A DNA stretch of 36,642 nt from positions 1 through 36,642 of the IMG/VR virus record IMGVR_UViG_3300035182_000146; one strand, given 5' to 3'. Positions 1 through 8,313 of the stretch are shown one piece after another (within the stretch, counting starts at the first letter, position 1; each line of letters begins with the position of its first letter). The stretch comes from a virus. Below the pieces are notes generated by a model that saw only the letters and a list, made by a program, of their open reading frames with translations, was not told where the DNA came from and did no database searches. Position numbers and translations under genes: made by a program.

Positions 1-353
1 GTTGAGCGAGGATTAAACAGATGCCTTGCTGAACCAGCCATAATCGCCCGTAGACATTGCGGTCGCCGGGGACGTGTACGAACCGCCAGAACTGGTGGCA
101 GAGAAGGTGCCAGCATTGACGGTACATACAGTGGTGGAAGCGGTGATCGCGCCACCAGCCTTGGCGAACACGTAGATCTTGCCGTCCGAGCCAAAAACTT
201 CCGTGCCAACGGCATGGGGAACCACCCGAGCGCCGGACGAGATATCAGAGGCCAGTACGGTATTCACCAAATCGATGCCATGAATATTTACGATAGGATA
301 TGCCATGTGATCCTCCTATTAGGCGATCAACGCGCCGCAGAATTGCGGACCGT
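1..353. repeat. Left copy of an imperfect terminal repeat
   Basis: Bases 1-353 match 36290-36642 at a constant offset of 36289 with no gaps. I count 17 substitutions, 15 of them between 127 and 217. Bases 1-126 are identical. The repeat holds the complete 97-codon post-capsid gene and the last codons of the capsid gene. It is either the overlap of a circular or circularly permuted genome assembled from a mixed population, or a real diverged duplication. Confidence 0.9.
13..306 (-). CDS. Small post-capsid virion protein, copy A (possible capsid decoration protein)
   Basis: A 97-residue protein, rich in Gly, Ser, Thr and Val, with no predicted membrane segment; the composition suggests beta structure. 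It begins 12 bp after the major capsid gene and has a near-ideal Shine-Dalgarno (AGGAGG, about 6 nt before ATG), as expected for a protein made in large amounts. Many podoviruses encode a capsid cement or decoration protein next to the capsid gene, so that role is inferred from position and composition; no specific family was recognised. A second full copy at 36302-36595 differs at five residues (V33I, I43L, T55P, T58S, V59T). Confidence 0.75.
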   Translation of the reverse strand: MAYPIVNIHGIDLVNTVLASDISSGARVVPHAVGTEVFGSDGKIYVFAKAGGAITASTTVCTVNAGTFSATSSGGSYTSPATAMSTGDYGWFSKASV

Positions 354-1314
354 TGGAGGTGAGATTGCCAGCCCAGCCGATGAGCTTGGTAATCGCATCT
401 TGATTGACGGATTGCCGTTCGCCACCAATGGGAACGAAGTTGCGGTCCTTGTGCGGGCGAAGGAACAAATAGTCCGTATTCAGGAACCACATGTGGTTGG
501 CTGTAGCGTGAGCACCGATACCACCGCCCAGGACAACATCAGCCGCCGTGCCGCCGCCATAGAACTTCAGCGCAGCGAAACCTGCGCCGGCCATCTCGGG
601 GTCAGCGACCTTCTGAATGGCTTGCAGTGAATTTACATACAGGCTGTAATAGTTATTGTCGGCAACGATCAGGTCGGCCTTATTGTTCCCCCGGATCAGT
701 TTTACGGCCAGTTGGGTCATGTACTGCTGGATGTTGGCGGCCGAAACCGGAGCGCCGCCGTTGGTCGTGCCGGAGTAAACCTGGTTCTGCCAGAAAGTCC
801 AGGTGGAGCGGGAGATGCCACCGTAAGTCGTACCGGACGGCGCATCCGCAACTGCCAGAGCCAAACCGGTCAAGTTCTTACCGTTGTTGCCCGTGCCATC
901 ACCGTAAAGGTCGGCATCAATCCGGTTCATCAACTGGGCCTCGGCGACCTTCACACGGCCTTCGAGCAGGTCGATGATTTGTTCCTTGCCGCTGTTCTGC
1001 AGCATTTCCAGGCCGGAGATTGTTACCGCAGCGGCATACTGAGCAATGGAAAACTGCGCCGAGCTGATCGGGCTGTTCGGGGTAACGTTCAGCACTTCGT
1101 ATCCGGAGTAGCTGTTCACGTTCGCCGTAGTGGTGTCGTTGTACATAATCTCCTGCAGGATCACGTTACCAGCGGAGAAGGGGCGAATATTCCCTTTCTG
1201 CTTCAAACGCAGGAGGAGTGGGTTATTTGCGGTGACGTTATCAGCCAGTTCGCCGGAGCGATTTTGAATGGTTGTGGCGATAATGTCGGAAATTTGGCTG
1301 TTCGCAAAGGCCAT
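319..1314 (-). CDS. Major capsid protein
   Basis: A 331-residue protein directly downstream of the scaffold gene. It has the character of an HK97-fold podoviral coat protein: an N-terminal arm with SDIIATTIQNRSGELADN, a long helix around residues 105-135 with repeated acidic and Gln residues, and a C-terminal part containing the NHMWFLNTDYLFLRPHKDRNF segment typical of phage coat proteins. The start ATG at 1314 has an AAGGAAA ribosome site. Order scaffold, capsid, small post-capsid protein is standard for a head module. The last codons recur at the right edge of the window (36608-36642). Confidence 0.85.
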   Translation of the reverse strand: MAFANSQISDIIATTIQNRSGELADNVTANNPLLLRLKQKGNIRPFSAGNVILQEIMYNDTTTANVNSYSGYEVLNVTPNSPISSAQFSIAQYAAAVTISGLEMLQNSGKEQIIDLLEGRVKVAEAQLMNRIDADLYGDGTGNNGKNLTGLALAVADAPSGTTYGGISRSTWTFWQNQVYSGTTNGGAPVSAANIQQYMTQLAVKLIRGNNKADLIVADNNYYSLYVNSLQAIQKVADPEMAGAGFAALKFYGGGTAADVVLGGGIGAHATANHMWFLNTDYLFLRPHKDRNFVPIGGERQSVNQDAITKLIGWAGNLTSNGPQFCGALIA

Positions 1315-1335
1315 AATGGTTTCCTTTTTCCGAGA

Positions 1336-2313
1336 TTAAATATGTCCACCAAGGGACGCTTCGACCGACTCGGCCAACTGTTCCCTGAGTGATTTTTTGC
1401 CAGTTCCACTATTCATCGCGCCTGTAGGGCTTGCTGACTTCGGGGAGACTGCTTTTGCCTTCTTGGCCTGGACTTCTTTCATGCGCTCGGCCTCAACAGC
1501 TTTGGAGTGTTCCTCCTGCTGCTTCTGCCAAACATCATCATGGAGTCTGATGGCCTTTTCGTAGGCTGTTTTCAGGTCGGTAGCCATGCCACTCTGTAGG
1601 AGGTTGGCCATCGTGTCCCTGACGGCTTCAAAGTGCGGAGCCGTTGCTGCAAATTCCTGTATTTCATTATTCAGCTTGGCATATTCCTGCTGTTGCTGAA
1701 GGGTCTGTAGTTGGGTGAACTGGTTCTTAATCTGGCTCAGCTCTTGCGCTAACATCCCGAACTGCGGGTTGTACTGCTGGCCGGCAAGACTTTCCAGATT
1801 GATCCCGTACTCCGTCGCCAGTCGAGCGAACATCTGCAACTTCTCGTCTGGAGTTCCGAGCGCCAGGGTACGATGCGCGTTACCGAGGTTCTGAATCCAC
1901 TGCGACGGGTTGATGTTGTGCTGCTGAAGTTCCGGAAGGAACGGAGCCATGGCCTCGTAGATCGGCGCGACAGAATCCCATTGGTTCTTGTAGGTGGAAA
2001 CTCCCTTGGCGTACTGTCCCTCGCGCTCCAGGATGTATTCCCTGATATTACCGGGCAGCGTTTCCCAGTCGTTCTCGTAGTCCTTTTTCCAGCTCGTAGG
2101 ACGAGGGATGACCCGTTTCGTCTCTTCGGTTGCCTGTTCAGCGACGACCTGTTCTTCGGCCTTGATTTCCTCTTGGATTTCTTTTTCCTGTGCCTTGAAT
2201 CGTCCTTGTTCATCCCGGTTCCGTTCCGCCGATTCGGACTCGGTTTCATTACCAAGGCTTTGATATTCTTCTACTGCTGCAGCAAGAGTATCGCGTAGAG
2301 TAGTCTCGCTCAT
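1336..2313 (-). CDS. Scaffolding protein
   Basis: A 325-residue hydrophilic protein, rich in Glu, Gln and Lys, with long predicted helices. A disordered acidic N-terminus is followed by helical segments with a Gln-rich stretch (near residues 200-215) and a basic C-terminus ending in SLREQLAESVEASLGGHI. Basic C-terminal helices contact the coat in many phage scaffolds. It sits immediately before the capsid gene. A longer reading starting at 2334 exists, but the ATG at 2313 has GGAG at a 5-nt spacing, so I chose it. The ribosome site lies directly against the T-run of a terminator hairpin. Confidence 0.8.
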   Translation of the reverse strand: MSETTLRDTLAAAVEEYQSLGNETESESAERNRDEQGRFKAQEKEIQEEIKAEEQVVAEQATEETKRVIPRPTSWKKDYENDWETLPGNIREYILEREGQYAKGVSTYKNQWDSVAPIYEAMAPFLPELQQHNINPSQWIQNLGNAHRTLALGTPDEKLQMFARLATEYGINLESLAGQQYNPQFGMLAQELSQIKNQFTQLQTLQQQQEYAKLNNEIQEFAATAPHFEAVRDTMANLLQSGMATDLKTAYEKAIRLHDDVWQKQQEEHSKAVEAERMKEVQAKKAKAVSPKSASPTGAMNSGTGKKSLREQLAESVEASLGGHI

Positions 2314-2322
2314 CTCAACTCC

Positions 2323-2346
2323 AAAAAAAAGCACCCGAAGGTGCCT
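2323..2346 (-). terminator. Intrinsic terminator before the scaffold gene
   Basis: On the minus strand a perfect 5-bp stem GCACC/GGTGC closes a TTCG tetraloop and is followed by eight T residues. It lies between the 118-residue virion gene and the scaffold gene and almost touches the scaffold ribosome site. No room exists for a separate promoter between it and the scaffold start, so scaffold and capsid expression would depend on readthrough or antitermination. Confidence 0.75.
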
Positions 2347-2366
2347 TGTTGATTAATGGTTGGGTA

Positions 2367-2723
2367 TTAAATCGCCAGCCAGATGGCCGCCGAGAAACAC
2401 TTGAATTGGTGCACCGTCTGCGCGGTATGGCTGTAAGCGGCATTCGTAGCTGCAGCGTTGATTGCGGCCCCCACGGGCGGGTAAACCAGTAGGGCATTCG
2501 TGGCTGCGGAGGAATAGATTGTAACTGTGTCTCCAGGCATCCCAGCGGGCAGAATCACGCCGTTCGTTCCGCTGGCTCCGGTCACGTTCACAACAGACGA
2601 GCCGATCAATGCGGCGGTTCCCTGGGTGGTTCCCGCCGCTGCAATGGTGGACGGAACTCCGCCGATCATAGAGGCGGTTACAGGCGGCAGGTGAGCATTC
2701 ACAAGCTCGACAGCTAAAGTCAT
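2367..2723 (-). CDS. Small beta-rich virion protein (head-fibre-like)
   Basis: A 118-residue protein rich in Ala, Gly, Thr and Val. Its middle and C-terminal part (VILPAGMPGDTVTIYSS, NALLVYPPVGAAINAAATN) resembles a domain that recurs in phage head fibres and surface proteins, where short strands repeat and end in a VYPP/G-x-IN pattern. This similarity is from memory and needs a profile search. The ATG at 2723 has AAGGA about 7 nt upstream. A terminator follows the stop codon. Confidence 0.6.
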   Translation of the reverse strand: MTLAVELVNAHLPPVTASMIGGVPSTIAAAGTTQGTAALIGSSVVNVTGASGTNGVILPAGMPGDTVTIYSSAATNALLVYPPVGAAINAAATNAAYSHTAQTVHQFKCFSAAIWLAI

Positions 2724-2734
2724 GATTTTTCCTT

Positions 2735-3010
2735 TCAGTAACGCAATTTAGAGTAGACCTGACGGGCAATTTGTTCCTTGAGCCGGTCAGGTCGTGCGGC
2801 TTGCGGAGTGATCTTTTCGTTTCCGATTTCGATTACGTTGTGGCGCTTAAGGTGTTCCCGATGGGCTTTCCTGCCTTCGATCATCTCTCCGGTAACTTGG
2901 GACTGGTAAGGCGCGAAGTCACCCAGTACGGCTGGGGATTTTGCCTCATAGCTATCTACGATTGGCTCAAGAACCCATTTCCCGTCAACTTTGATCTGTT
3001 TGTATCGCAT
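2735..3010 (-). CDS. Conserved phage protein of unknown function
   Basis: A 91-residue soluble protein. The segment from about residue 30 to 65 (DFAPYQSQVTGEMIEGRKA followed by HREHLKRHNVIEIGNE) resembles a small protein common in tailed-phage head modules, where a proline-tyrosine strand is followed by a Ser/His-rich helix. No function is known to me. It lies between the repeat protein and the head-fibre-like gene, two bases after the stop of the former, so translation is probably coupled. Confidence 0.6.
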   Translation of the reverse strand: MRYKQIKVDGKWVLEPIVDSYEAKSPAVLGDFAPYQSQVTGEMIEGRKAHREHLKRHNVIEIGNEKITPQAARPDRLKEQIARQVYSKLRY

Positions 3011-3012
3011 AT

Positions 3013-3981
3013 TTAGAGAAGCATTAAAAGGGCTTCTTCCTCCTCCTCTTCGTCATTTTTGGCTTTGGCTATGTCGAACAGTTTCTGAACCTTGCCCATG
3101 TCGGCATAGAACGCTTCCCAGTCGATCTTGGGTGCCTGAATCGCGCCCCGAATCTCGGCCGCGATGACCGGAGGAACAATCTCTCGTATCTCGGGCTGCT
3201 CTATCAGTTCCTTGATTATCTGGCGCGCGCGTTTCTTTTTGTTCCAGGTTCGTTCATATTTCCAATCTTCTCCCGCGTCGCCGTGATTCGATGACGGGAC
3301 AATTACGTACGAAACCAGGATGTCCGAAGATTCCTGGAGCGCCCCGGAGAACGCGACCGGCGACGTTGAAACCGATGCAGCGAGCACATCAGGAGCATCC
3401 GTCGTGGCCCCGCTGGCCCCGATTACAGGTGATACTTGCGCGTTTAGGCTATCTGGAGAATCCGTCGTAGCGCCTGACGCATCAATCGAAGGCGAAACAG
3501 ACGCGGCCAATATATCGGGCGCGTCAATCGTAATGCTAGATACCGAAATCGTGCCGCCTATTGACACGTTGGCCACAAGCGCATCACCGGAGTCCGTCGT
3601 GGCTCCGCTGACTCCGATGGAGGGCGAAACCTGCGCGTTTAGGCTGTCAGAGCCATCCGAGTTCGAGCTTGATGCAGCAATCGTAGGCGAAACAGATGCG
3701 GCCAATATATCGGGCGCATCAATCGTGGCGCTAGATACCGAAATCGTGCCGCCTATTGCAACGTTGGCCACGAGAACATCACCGGCATCCGTCGTGCCCG
3801 ATGTAATACCGACAACCGGGCCAACATTTGAAATCAGTGCGTCAGAACTGTCCGTTACCGCCGAATGGCCATCAACAATTACGCCGATATTCGATGCCAG
3901 GGCATCTGTTGCATCCGTGGTGGCCGACGAGACGCTTATTCCGGACCCACTCGCAGCAAAAAATAGTCTGCGTACAGGCAT
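3013..3981 (-). CDS. Tandem-repeat virion protein with acidic tail
   Basis: A 322-residue protein. Residues about 10-215 are roughly ten copies of a 19-21 residue repeat, with a pattern like I-x-x-S-G-A-T-T-D-A-P-D-x-L-x-A-x-V. The paired Asp and the Leu/Val positions are conserved, suggesting stacked beta strands with acidic edges that could bind metal ions. Residues 225-310 are a helical, partly basic domain (WNKKKRARQIIKELIEQ), and the C-terminus is Glu-rich before LLMLL. Position among head genes suggests a surface or fibre-like virion part, but I do not recognise the family. The start codon has no clear Shine-Dalgarno. Confidence 0.6.
   Translation of the reverse strand: MPVRRLFFAASGSGISVSSATTDATDALASNIGVIVDGHSAVTDSSDALISNVGPVVGITSGTTDAGDVLVANVAIGGTISVSSATIDAPDILAASVSPTIAASSSNSDGSDSLNAQVSPSIGVSGATTDSGDALVANVSIGGTISVSSITIDAPDILAASVSPSIDASGATTDSPDSLNAQVSPVIGASGATTDAPDVLAASVSTSPVAFSGALQESSDILVSYVIVPSSNHGDAGEDWKYERTWNKKKRARQIIKELIEQPEIREIVPPVIAAEIRGAIQAPKIDWEAFYADMGKVQKLFDIAKAKNDEEEEEEALLMLL
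3491..3776. repeat. Long DNA repeat inside the repeat protein gene
   Basis: About 91 bp at 3491-3581 recur at 3686-3776 with only a few mismatches, an offset of 195 bp (65 codons). This is a higher-order duplication laid over the 19-21 residue protein repeats. It shows that the array grew partly by recent tandem duplication in frame. Confidence 0.75.
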
Positions 3982-3984
3982 GGA

Positions 3985-4677
3985 TCAGGGTGAAAAAATT
4001 AGGTTCGGCTGGGCCGAAAGGGCCATCATCTCGGCATCTGAAGGCGAATAGGGCAATGCAAAGGCCATTGATGCCCACCCATTCAGAGCGCTGTAATAAC
4101 TGTTACCATTGATTATGTAATTTCCGATCAAGAATATATCCGGGGGATAGGCGGGCAGCCGAACAGTCGAATCGGTCGCAACTGGCGATCCATTAACCGA
4201 TAGAGACCGCCCATTTCCTGCTGCTTTGAACCTGGCCACCACTCTCATAATTCCAGACGGCTGCGTGACCGATGCATATGTAAATCCGGAATTATTTGCA
4301 AACGACTTTGCGGAGGCCCCGGTTGTCGAGATTGGAATGTAATGCCCATCGGCATGCGCTGATGCAAATAATCCACACAACGTACCTTCGCCGCTTATCA
4401 CGCCGGATGCCTGCCCGACCGCGATGATCATGACATCCTGGGTGGCGGGGTTGTACCCAGACACCGGTATAGAGATGCCGGCGGTATTATTTGATGCAGT
4501 CGGCGTCCCGACTACGCCGAATCCAGCCGGGGTTGCGCTTTGCGCGTAATAGCCAAGAAAAGTGGGTTGTGAAGTAAAATCGTCCCCGTAGAACCCGGCG
4601 AACGGAATCCCATATCGCGGGTTGATCAGCACCCCACAGGGAGGCTGGCAACTCCAGGGCACTTTACGCGAGAGCAT
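3985..4677 (-). CDS. LamG/concanavalin-like jelly-roll virion protein
   Basis: A 230-residue protein dominated by predicted beta strands. The C-terminal segment (WASMAFALPYSPSDAEMMAL followed by SAQPNLIF) matches the usual end of LamG/concanavalin A-like lectin domains in phage proteins, where a final strand is followed by a short helix and a P-x-x-L/I-F motif. The domain is often used to bind glycans, so a role in host-surface contact or head decoration is plausible but inferred. The ATG overlaps the previous stop codon (TGATG), indicating translational coupling. Confidence 0.6.
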   Translation of the reverse strand: MLSRKVPWSCQPPCGVLINPRYGIPFAGFYGDDFTSQPTFLGYYAQSATPAGFGVVGTPTASNNTAGISIPVSGYNPATQDVMIIAVGQASGVISGEGTLCGLFASAHADGHYIPISTTGASAKSFANNSGFTYASVTQPSGIMRVVARFKAAGNGRSLSVNGSPVATDSTVRLPAYPPDIFLIGNYIINGNSYYSALNGWASMAFALPYSPSDAEMMALSAQPNLIFSP

Positions 4678-5087
4678 CAGTTTCCTACTACGTTTGTAAT
4701 CTCACTTAGATATGCCTCACAGGTCACGGCCTGGCCAGTATTGCCGGTGATCTGTACTTCAATATGCATGATGGCCTGGTCGATTGGGATCGAAAATTCG
4801 GACACGGCATTGGCTACGGTGCCCCCACCCAATGGCCCAACATGGGTTTTCCAATCCGTACCGGCCACGGCGGCGGCTGGTGTCGCACCGGAGTTGTGCG
4901 CAATCAGGACAGTCGCTGTCGCCTGTGCCGTTGGTCCAGTCGCCCCGTTGGTGATTTTGATGGTCAACTGGCCACCATTTGCCACACGCTGATCAAGTGT
5001 CCCAAACGTGGTGGCTCCTGCTGCATTGCTGGTTCCAATGGCAATCAGGGTCCGTGGCGTTTTCGTGGTGGTGAATGTGGTTGTCAT
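4677..5087 (-). CDS. Small beta-rich virion protein
   Basis: A 136-residue protein rich in Thr, Ala, Gly and Val with alternating hydrophobic residues, consistent with a beta-sandwich surface protein. No family was recognised with confidence. I chose the ATG at 5087 rather than a longer reading from 5117, because it overlaps the upstream stop in an ATGA arrangement and gives the Thr-rich N-terminus typical of such proteins. It belongs to the cluster of small head or fibre genes between portal and scaffold. Confidence 0.6.
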   Translation of the reverse strand: MTTTFTTTKTPRTLIAIGTSNAAGATTFGTLDQRVANGGQLTIKITNGATGPTAQATATVLIAHNSGATPAAAVAGTDWKTHVGPLGGGTVANAVSEFSIPIDQAIMHIEVQITGNTGQAVTCEAYLSEITNVVGN

Positions 5088-5515
5088 ACCTGCCAGACTC
5101 CGTTCTCCGACCAGCACAGCGCATTGATCTGGTCAACGCTGACAGAGGACGGTTTGACAGCCAGTCCCAAAAGCGCATCACGTTCGGGCACGGTAAACAG
5201 GCCCGGAGTCATCGAAGCTATCCAACCACGTAATGCACTCTCGCCAAAATTGATCCCGGTCGGGTCGTTGTAGAGCCTATTCGTGATTGCCTTGACCGAG
5301 CGCGAGGCGGTTGCGGCCTGATCGAGTTTGGTTAAGATCGAATCCGACATCTCCGTCGATCCGGTCGATGCCACCAAATCAGCCACCAGCCCTCGATCCG
5401 TAAGCCAGTAGTCGGAAACAGCGGTCCTGCCCACGTTTAGGGCGGCAGCGATCTGTGCGGTATCTTCGGCCGCCAGCATCTCCGTAGGCAATGCCCTTAT
5501 CTCATCAATCAGCAT
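5084..5515 (-). CDS. Conserved phage protein of unknown function
   Basis: A 143-residue, mostly helical protein. The N-terminal half (AEDTAQIAAALNVGRTAVSD) and the later helical part (SVKAITNRLYNDPTGINFG) resemble a hypothetical protein frequently found beside phage virion genes. The AALNVGRTAVSDY stretch could be mistaken for a helix-turn-helix, but context argues for a virion or assembly role. It overlaps the neighbouring genes at both ends: 11 bp with the membrane protein gene and ATGA with the next. Function unknown. Confidence 0.6.
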   Translation of the reverse strand: MLIDEIRALPTEMLAAEDTAQIAAALNVGRTAVSDYWLTDRGLVADLVASTGSTEMSDSILTKLDQAATASRSVKAITNRLYNDPTGINFGESALRGWIASMTPGLFTVPERDALLGLAVKPSSVSVDQINALCWSENGVWQV

Positions 5516-5690
5516 TTCTATCCTCGGGTTTCGATGTCTCGCGCCAGGCCAGATACTCGGGTATCGAAATCAGCACAATATAGGCCACGATGGCAACGGA
5601 CCAGCTTAGCCATACCAAGATCGCACCGGCCAGGACGAGGGTTATCATTCCCCACTCGCGCTTGTACCTGTCGAGCTGATGGCGGTGCAT
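5505..5690 (-). CDS. Small membrane protein
   Basis: A 61-residue protein with a strongly hydrophobic middle (MITLVLAGAILVWLSWSVAI continuing to about residue 43), forming one long or two short membrane segments, and charged ends. The first ATG at 5690 overlaps the preceding stop as TAATG, so I kept it; an internal Met at residue 15 is an alternative start. Tight packing between virion genes suggests a real gene. No homolog was recognised. Confidence 0.5.
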   Translation of the reverse strand: MHRHQLDRYKREWGMITLVLAGAILVWLSWSVAIVAYIVLISIPEYLAWRETSKPEDRNAD

Positions 5691-6085
5691 TACGCACCAG
5701 AAGCCGTCACCGTCAGACTGGTAAAGGTGCAGGCCTGGCCGGAATTGATAGCCGTATTGGTGAGGATCATGTCAGTGCCAGACGTTCCGCAAGTGCCCTG
5801 GACTACAGCGGTGCCGCCGGATGTATTGATCCGGAAATAGCCTGCTGTTCCTGTCGCAGCGGCGTTTACCCCAGCCACCGAAGAGGCCGTAAGAACCCCA
5901 CTGGATACCGTGCCGAACTGTGTGGCATTCCCAGTGAATTGAACCAGCAGCGTCCCGGTCACCGATGCGGCGACGTTAGCAGGAGCCGCGCCGCTATAGA
6001 TGATTATCTGCGCGCTCGTCCCGATATCGGTATTGAGTTGCGTCATCGCGTTGGTGCGATGTGTCGTTGAATACTGGATGGCCAT
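5690..6085 (-). CDS. Conserved phage virion protein
   Basis: A 131-residue protein. Its N-terminus (MAIQYSTTHRTNAMTQLN) and the following IIIYSGAAPAN match the start of a widespread phage protein family in which an N-terminal helix bearing R-N-A-M is followed by K/I-I-Y-(S/T)-G strands and a Gly/Thr-rich beta domain. Members lie in head or tail gene clusters; their exact role is not known to me. The start overlaps the portal stop as TAATG. Confidence 0.65.
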   Translation of the reverse strand: MAIQYSTTHRTNAMTQLNTDIGTSAQIIIYSGAAPANVAASVTGTLLVQFTGNATQFGTVSSGVLTASSVAGVNAAATGTAGYFRINTSGGTAVVQGTCGTSGTDMILTNTAINSGQACTFTSLTVTASGA

Positions 6086-8313
6086 TATTGAACTCCTATT
6101 ATTTTCGCATCAGGGCCGCGCATGATTGGCCGCCCATTGATTGATCTGGCTTTACCGTCCGGTCCGCGCTCGATGATTTTGGGTTGGGTTGTGATTTCCA
6201 GCAACTGCTCCAGCTTTTCCAATACCGCGGGGATGGCGCTGCTCTCGTATTGCTCTGGCGTCGGCTCCAATTCTGCTCCGTCTGGAACGGCCTTCGCTGA
6301 TGCGCCGATCTGTGCAACGGCAATGCGCGTTGCGGCATCGAGTTCAGCTTTCCAGCGGTCGAAATCTTGTTGCTGTGCGGCCAGTTGCTGCTGCATCTGC
6401 ACGGCCATCTGCTTCATGGTCGCGTCGTGCTGGCGCCTCAGCTCTTCCTGCTGCGCATCCACCTGCATCTGCTGCTGCTTGATCTGGAGATCAGCCTGGA
6501 GTCTAGATTGCTCGATCTGCGTTTCTGCTTGAGCCTTGAACTGCTCAACCTGTTGCTCGTGCTGAATCTGGGCCTGCTGCTGTTGTTGTGCGGCTTGCGC
6601 CTTTACCATCTCCGGATTCGGAGCTTGTTGCTGAGGCTGCGATTTATACTGCTCAGCCGCTTCGTCGATCACGCCTTCCATCGTCTTGCCGACCTTGAAG
6701 CCGGCCACGCCGAACTTAAGCAGTTCAATCGCTACCGGAATAATCTGCGGAGCCTGAGCAGCGCCCTGGACGATCTTCTCGATAAACGCGGATGTCGCGC
6801 TTAAGAAGTCCATCCGATCCTGCTTTTCCTGCTGTTCGTCGGCGAAGACCAACGTGTCAGCAGCCACATCAACACGGAAATTCCTGGACACATCGTTGCG
6901 CAGTAGCTGCATCGCCATCGGCAGCATTTGCTGATCTACAGGAGATAGTTGGTCAGCCCCGGCCATCCTGAGGATGGTCATGTCGTCGAAGTGTTTGCAG
7001 ATGATTTGAGCCTTCAAGCGTAGAAGGCTCGTTGCGTACTGGCTCACCTCGTCCTGGTATACCTTGAGCCGGAGTGTCGCGTAGTTGTTTTTTATGTTCT
7101 GCGCGGTCGCCGTCTCACTGGCCTGCGTCTCGCCTCGCAGAATATCGCTGATTCCGGTGATCTCGTAAATCTGGCTCTTAATCTGCCCGAATGCCGTATA
7201 GGCATCGTTCAGGGCACGGGCAATGGGCGCAATTTCAACTAGCTGGATCGATCCCGATAGCCCATTCTTCTCGGCGAATGCACCCCAGTTTTTGACGGGC
7301 AATAGTTCTGTATTTCCGCCTTCCTTGAACAGCCTGGAAAGCTCCGGAATGGAAGAATCATAGACGCCGAATACTTTGAGCGCCTTAATCAGTCCATCAA
7401 TCCGGTCAGAGAGGATGTCTAATTGCGCGGCCTGGTCCTGGTACAAAGTAAAGTCCGGGACCGGGACCAGCGAGTCATTTGTTAGAGTGGCGTAAAGCGG
7501 ACGCGGGCATGGGAAGAAACCCTCTAATTCGAGCGGGTCGTCCTTCTCATCCACAAACTTCCCGAGCGATTTTGAGAGCCAGAACACGCGCCCGGCTTCT
7601 TTGTCCCATATCTCAATGATCAGGGCGCGTTTGTCCACTCCGTCAGGGTCGGTGTTCTTTGTATCGGTTGGCGAAGCATCTAATGGGATACGGTCAGCAT
7701 CCTCCCCGAATCGCTCCTGTAGTGCCTGGCGGGTCAGGTAGACTTTTCGCCATACAATCGAGACTTCTTCCCACGTCCGCGCAACTGAATGGCCAAAATC
7801 CTTCCAGTGCACGTAATCAGTCGGCGCGGCCTCAAAATCAAGTTGTTCAGAGACAGGATTCTCGGCCTCAACATCTTCCGTGATCTCTGTTTCAATGTCC
7901 GATTGGGTGAAGGTTGGCTCATAACGTACCCATGCAATCCCCCGCCCACCTAGAAAACGGTCATAGACCGACTGGCGCAGGGTCTGCCTGTAGTCCGCAT
8001 AGTGCTCAATTTCAAACTCAAGCGCGCGTTCAAGAATCAGGCACGCAACCCGCCCAACTGGGTCATTGTCTCGGTGCAATCTCGAAACATCGGGCTGCGG
8101 AATCCTAGAGAAGGTAGACGCCTTGAGGGTCTGGACATTAGACCAAAGCACGTTAAATCGTGAGCCGTCAGAATCACGAATATTCCTGGACTCGTCCTTG
8201 TAACGGTCCACGATCTTCTTTACGCGCCCCTCCCATTTCTTGAACTCGCGCTCGTACTGGGAGATGTGGTTGAGGTAATACTCAACCGACTGGGGCATTA
8301 CAACGTCAGTCAT
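6085..8313 (-). CDS. Portal protein, P22-like
   Basis: A 742-residue protein directly after terminase and one small gene, as expected for the portal that forms the dodecameric ring at the capsid vertex and the channel for DNA. The N-terminal part (YLNHISQYEREFKKWEGRVK; RFNVLWSNVQTLKASTFSR) and central wing/stem region match P22-type portals. Residues about 565-650 are extremely Gln-rich and helical, resembling the long C-terminal barrel helix of P22 gp1. Its large size fits that class. The ATG at 8313 overlaps the previous stop codon (TGATG); an internal Met at residue 6 is an alternative start. Confidence 0.85.
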   Translation of the reverse strand: MTDVVMPQSVEYYLNHISQYEREFKKWEGRVKKIVDRYKDESRNIRDSDGSRFNVLWSNVQTLKASTFSRIPQPDVSRLHRDNDPVGRVACLILERALEFEIEHYADYRQTLRQSVYDRFLGGRGIAWVRYEPTFTQSDIETEITEDVEAENPVSEQLDFEAAPTDYVHWKDFGHSVARTWEEVSIVWRKVYLTRQALQERFGEDADRIPLDASPTDTKNTDPDGVDKRALIIEIWDKEAGRVFWLSKSLGKFVDEKDDPLELEGFFPCPRPLYATLTNDSLVPVPDFTLYQDQAAQLDILSDRIDGLIKALKVFGVYDSSIPELSRLFKEGGNTELLPVKNWGAFAEKNGLSGSIQLVEIAPIARALNDAYTAFGQIKSQIYEITGISDILRGETQASETATAQNIKNNYATLRLKVYQDEVSQYATSLLRLKAQIICKHFDDMTILRMAGADQLSPVDQQMLPMAMQLLRNDVSRNFRVDVAADTLVFADEQQEKQDRMDFLSATSAFIEKIVQGAAQAPQIIPVAIELLKFGVAGFKVGKTMEGVIDEAAEQYKSQPQQQAPNPEMVKAQAAQQQQQAQIQHEQQVEQFKAQAETQIEQSRLQADLQIKQQQMQVDAQQEELRRQHDATMKQMAVQMQQQLAAQQQDFDRWKAELDAATRIAVAQIGASAKAVPDGAELEPTPEQYESSAIPAVLEKLEQLLEITTQPKIIERGPDGKARSINGRPIMRGPDAKIIGVQ

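Noticed and set aside
712-1392. A 226-codon plus-strand open frame across the capsid gene
   Set aside because: Antisense of a well-supported capsid gene with good ribosome site and context.
3320-4051. A 243-codon plus-strand open frame
   Set aside because: Antisense of the tandem-repeat protein; its apparent repeats are the complement of the real ones.
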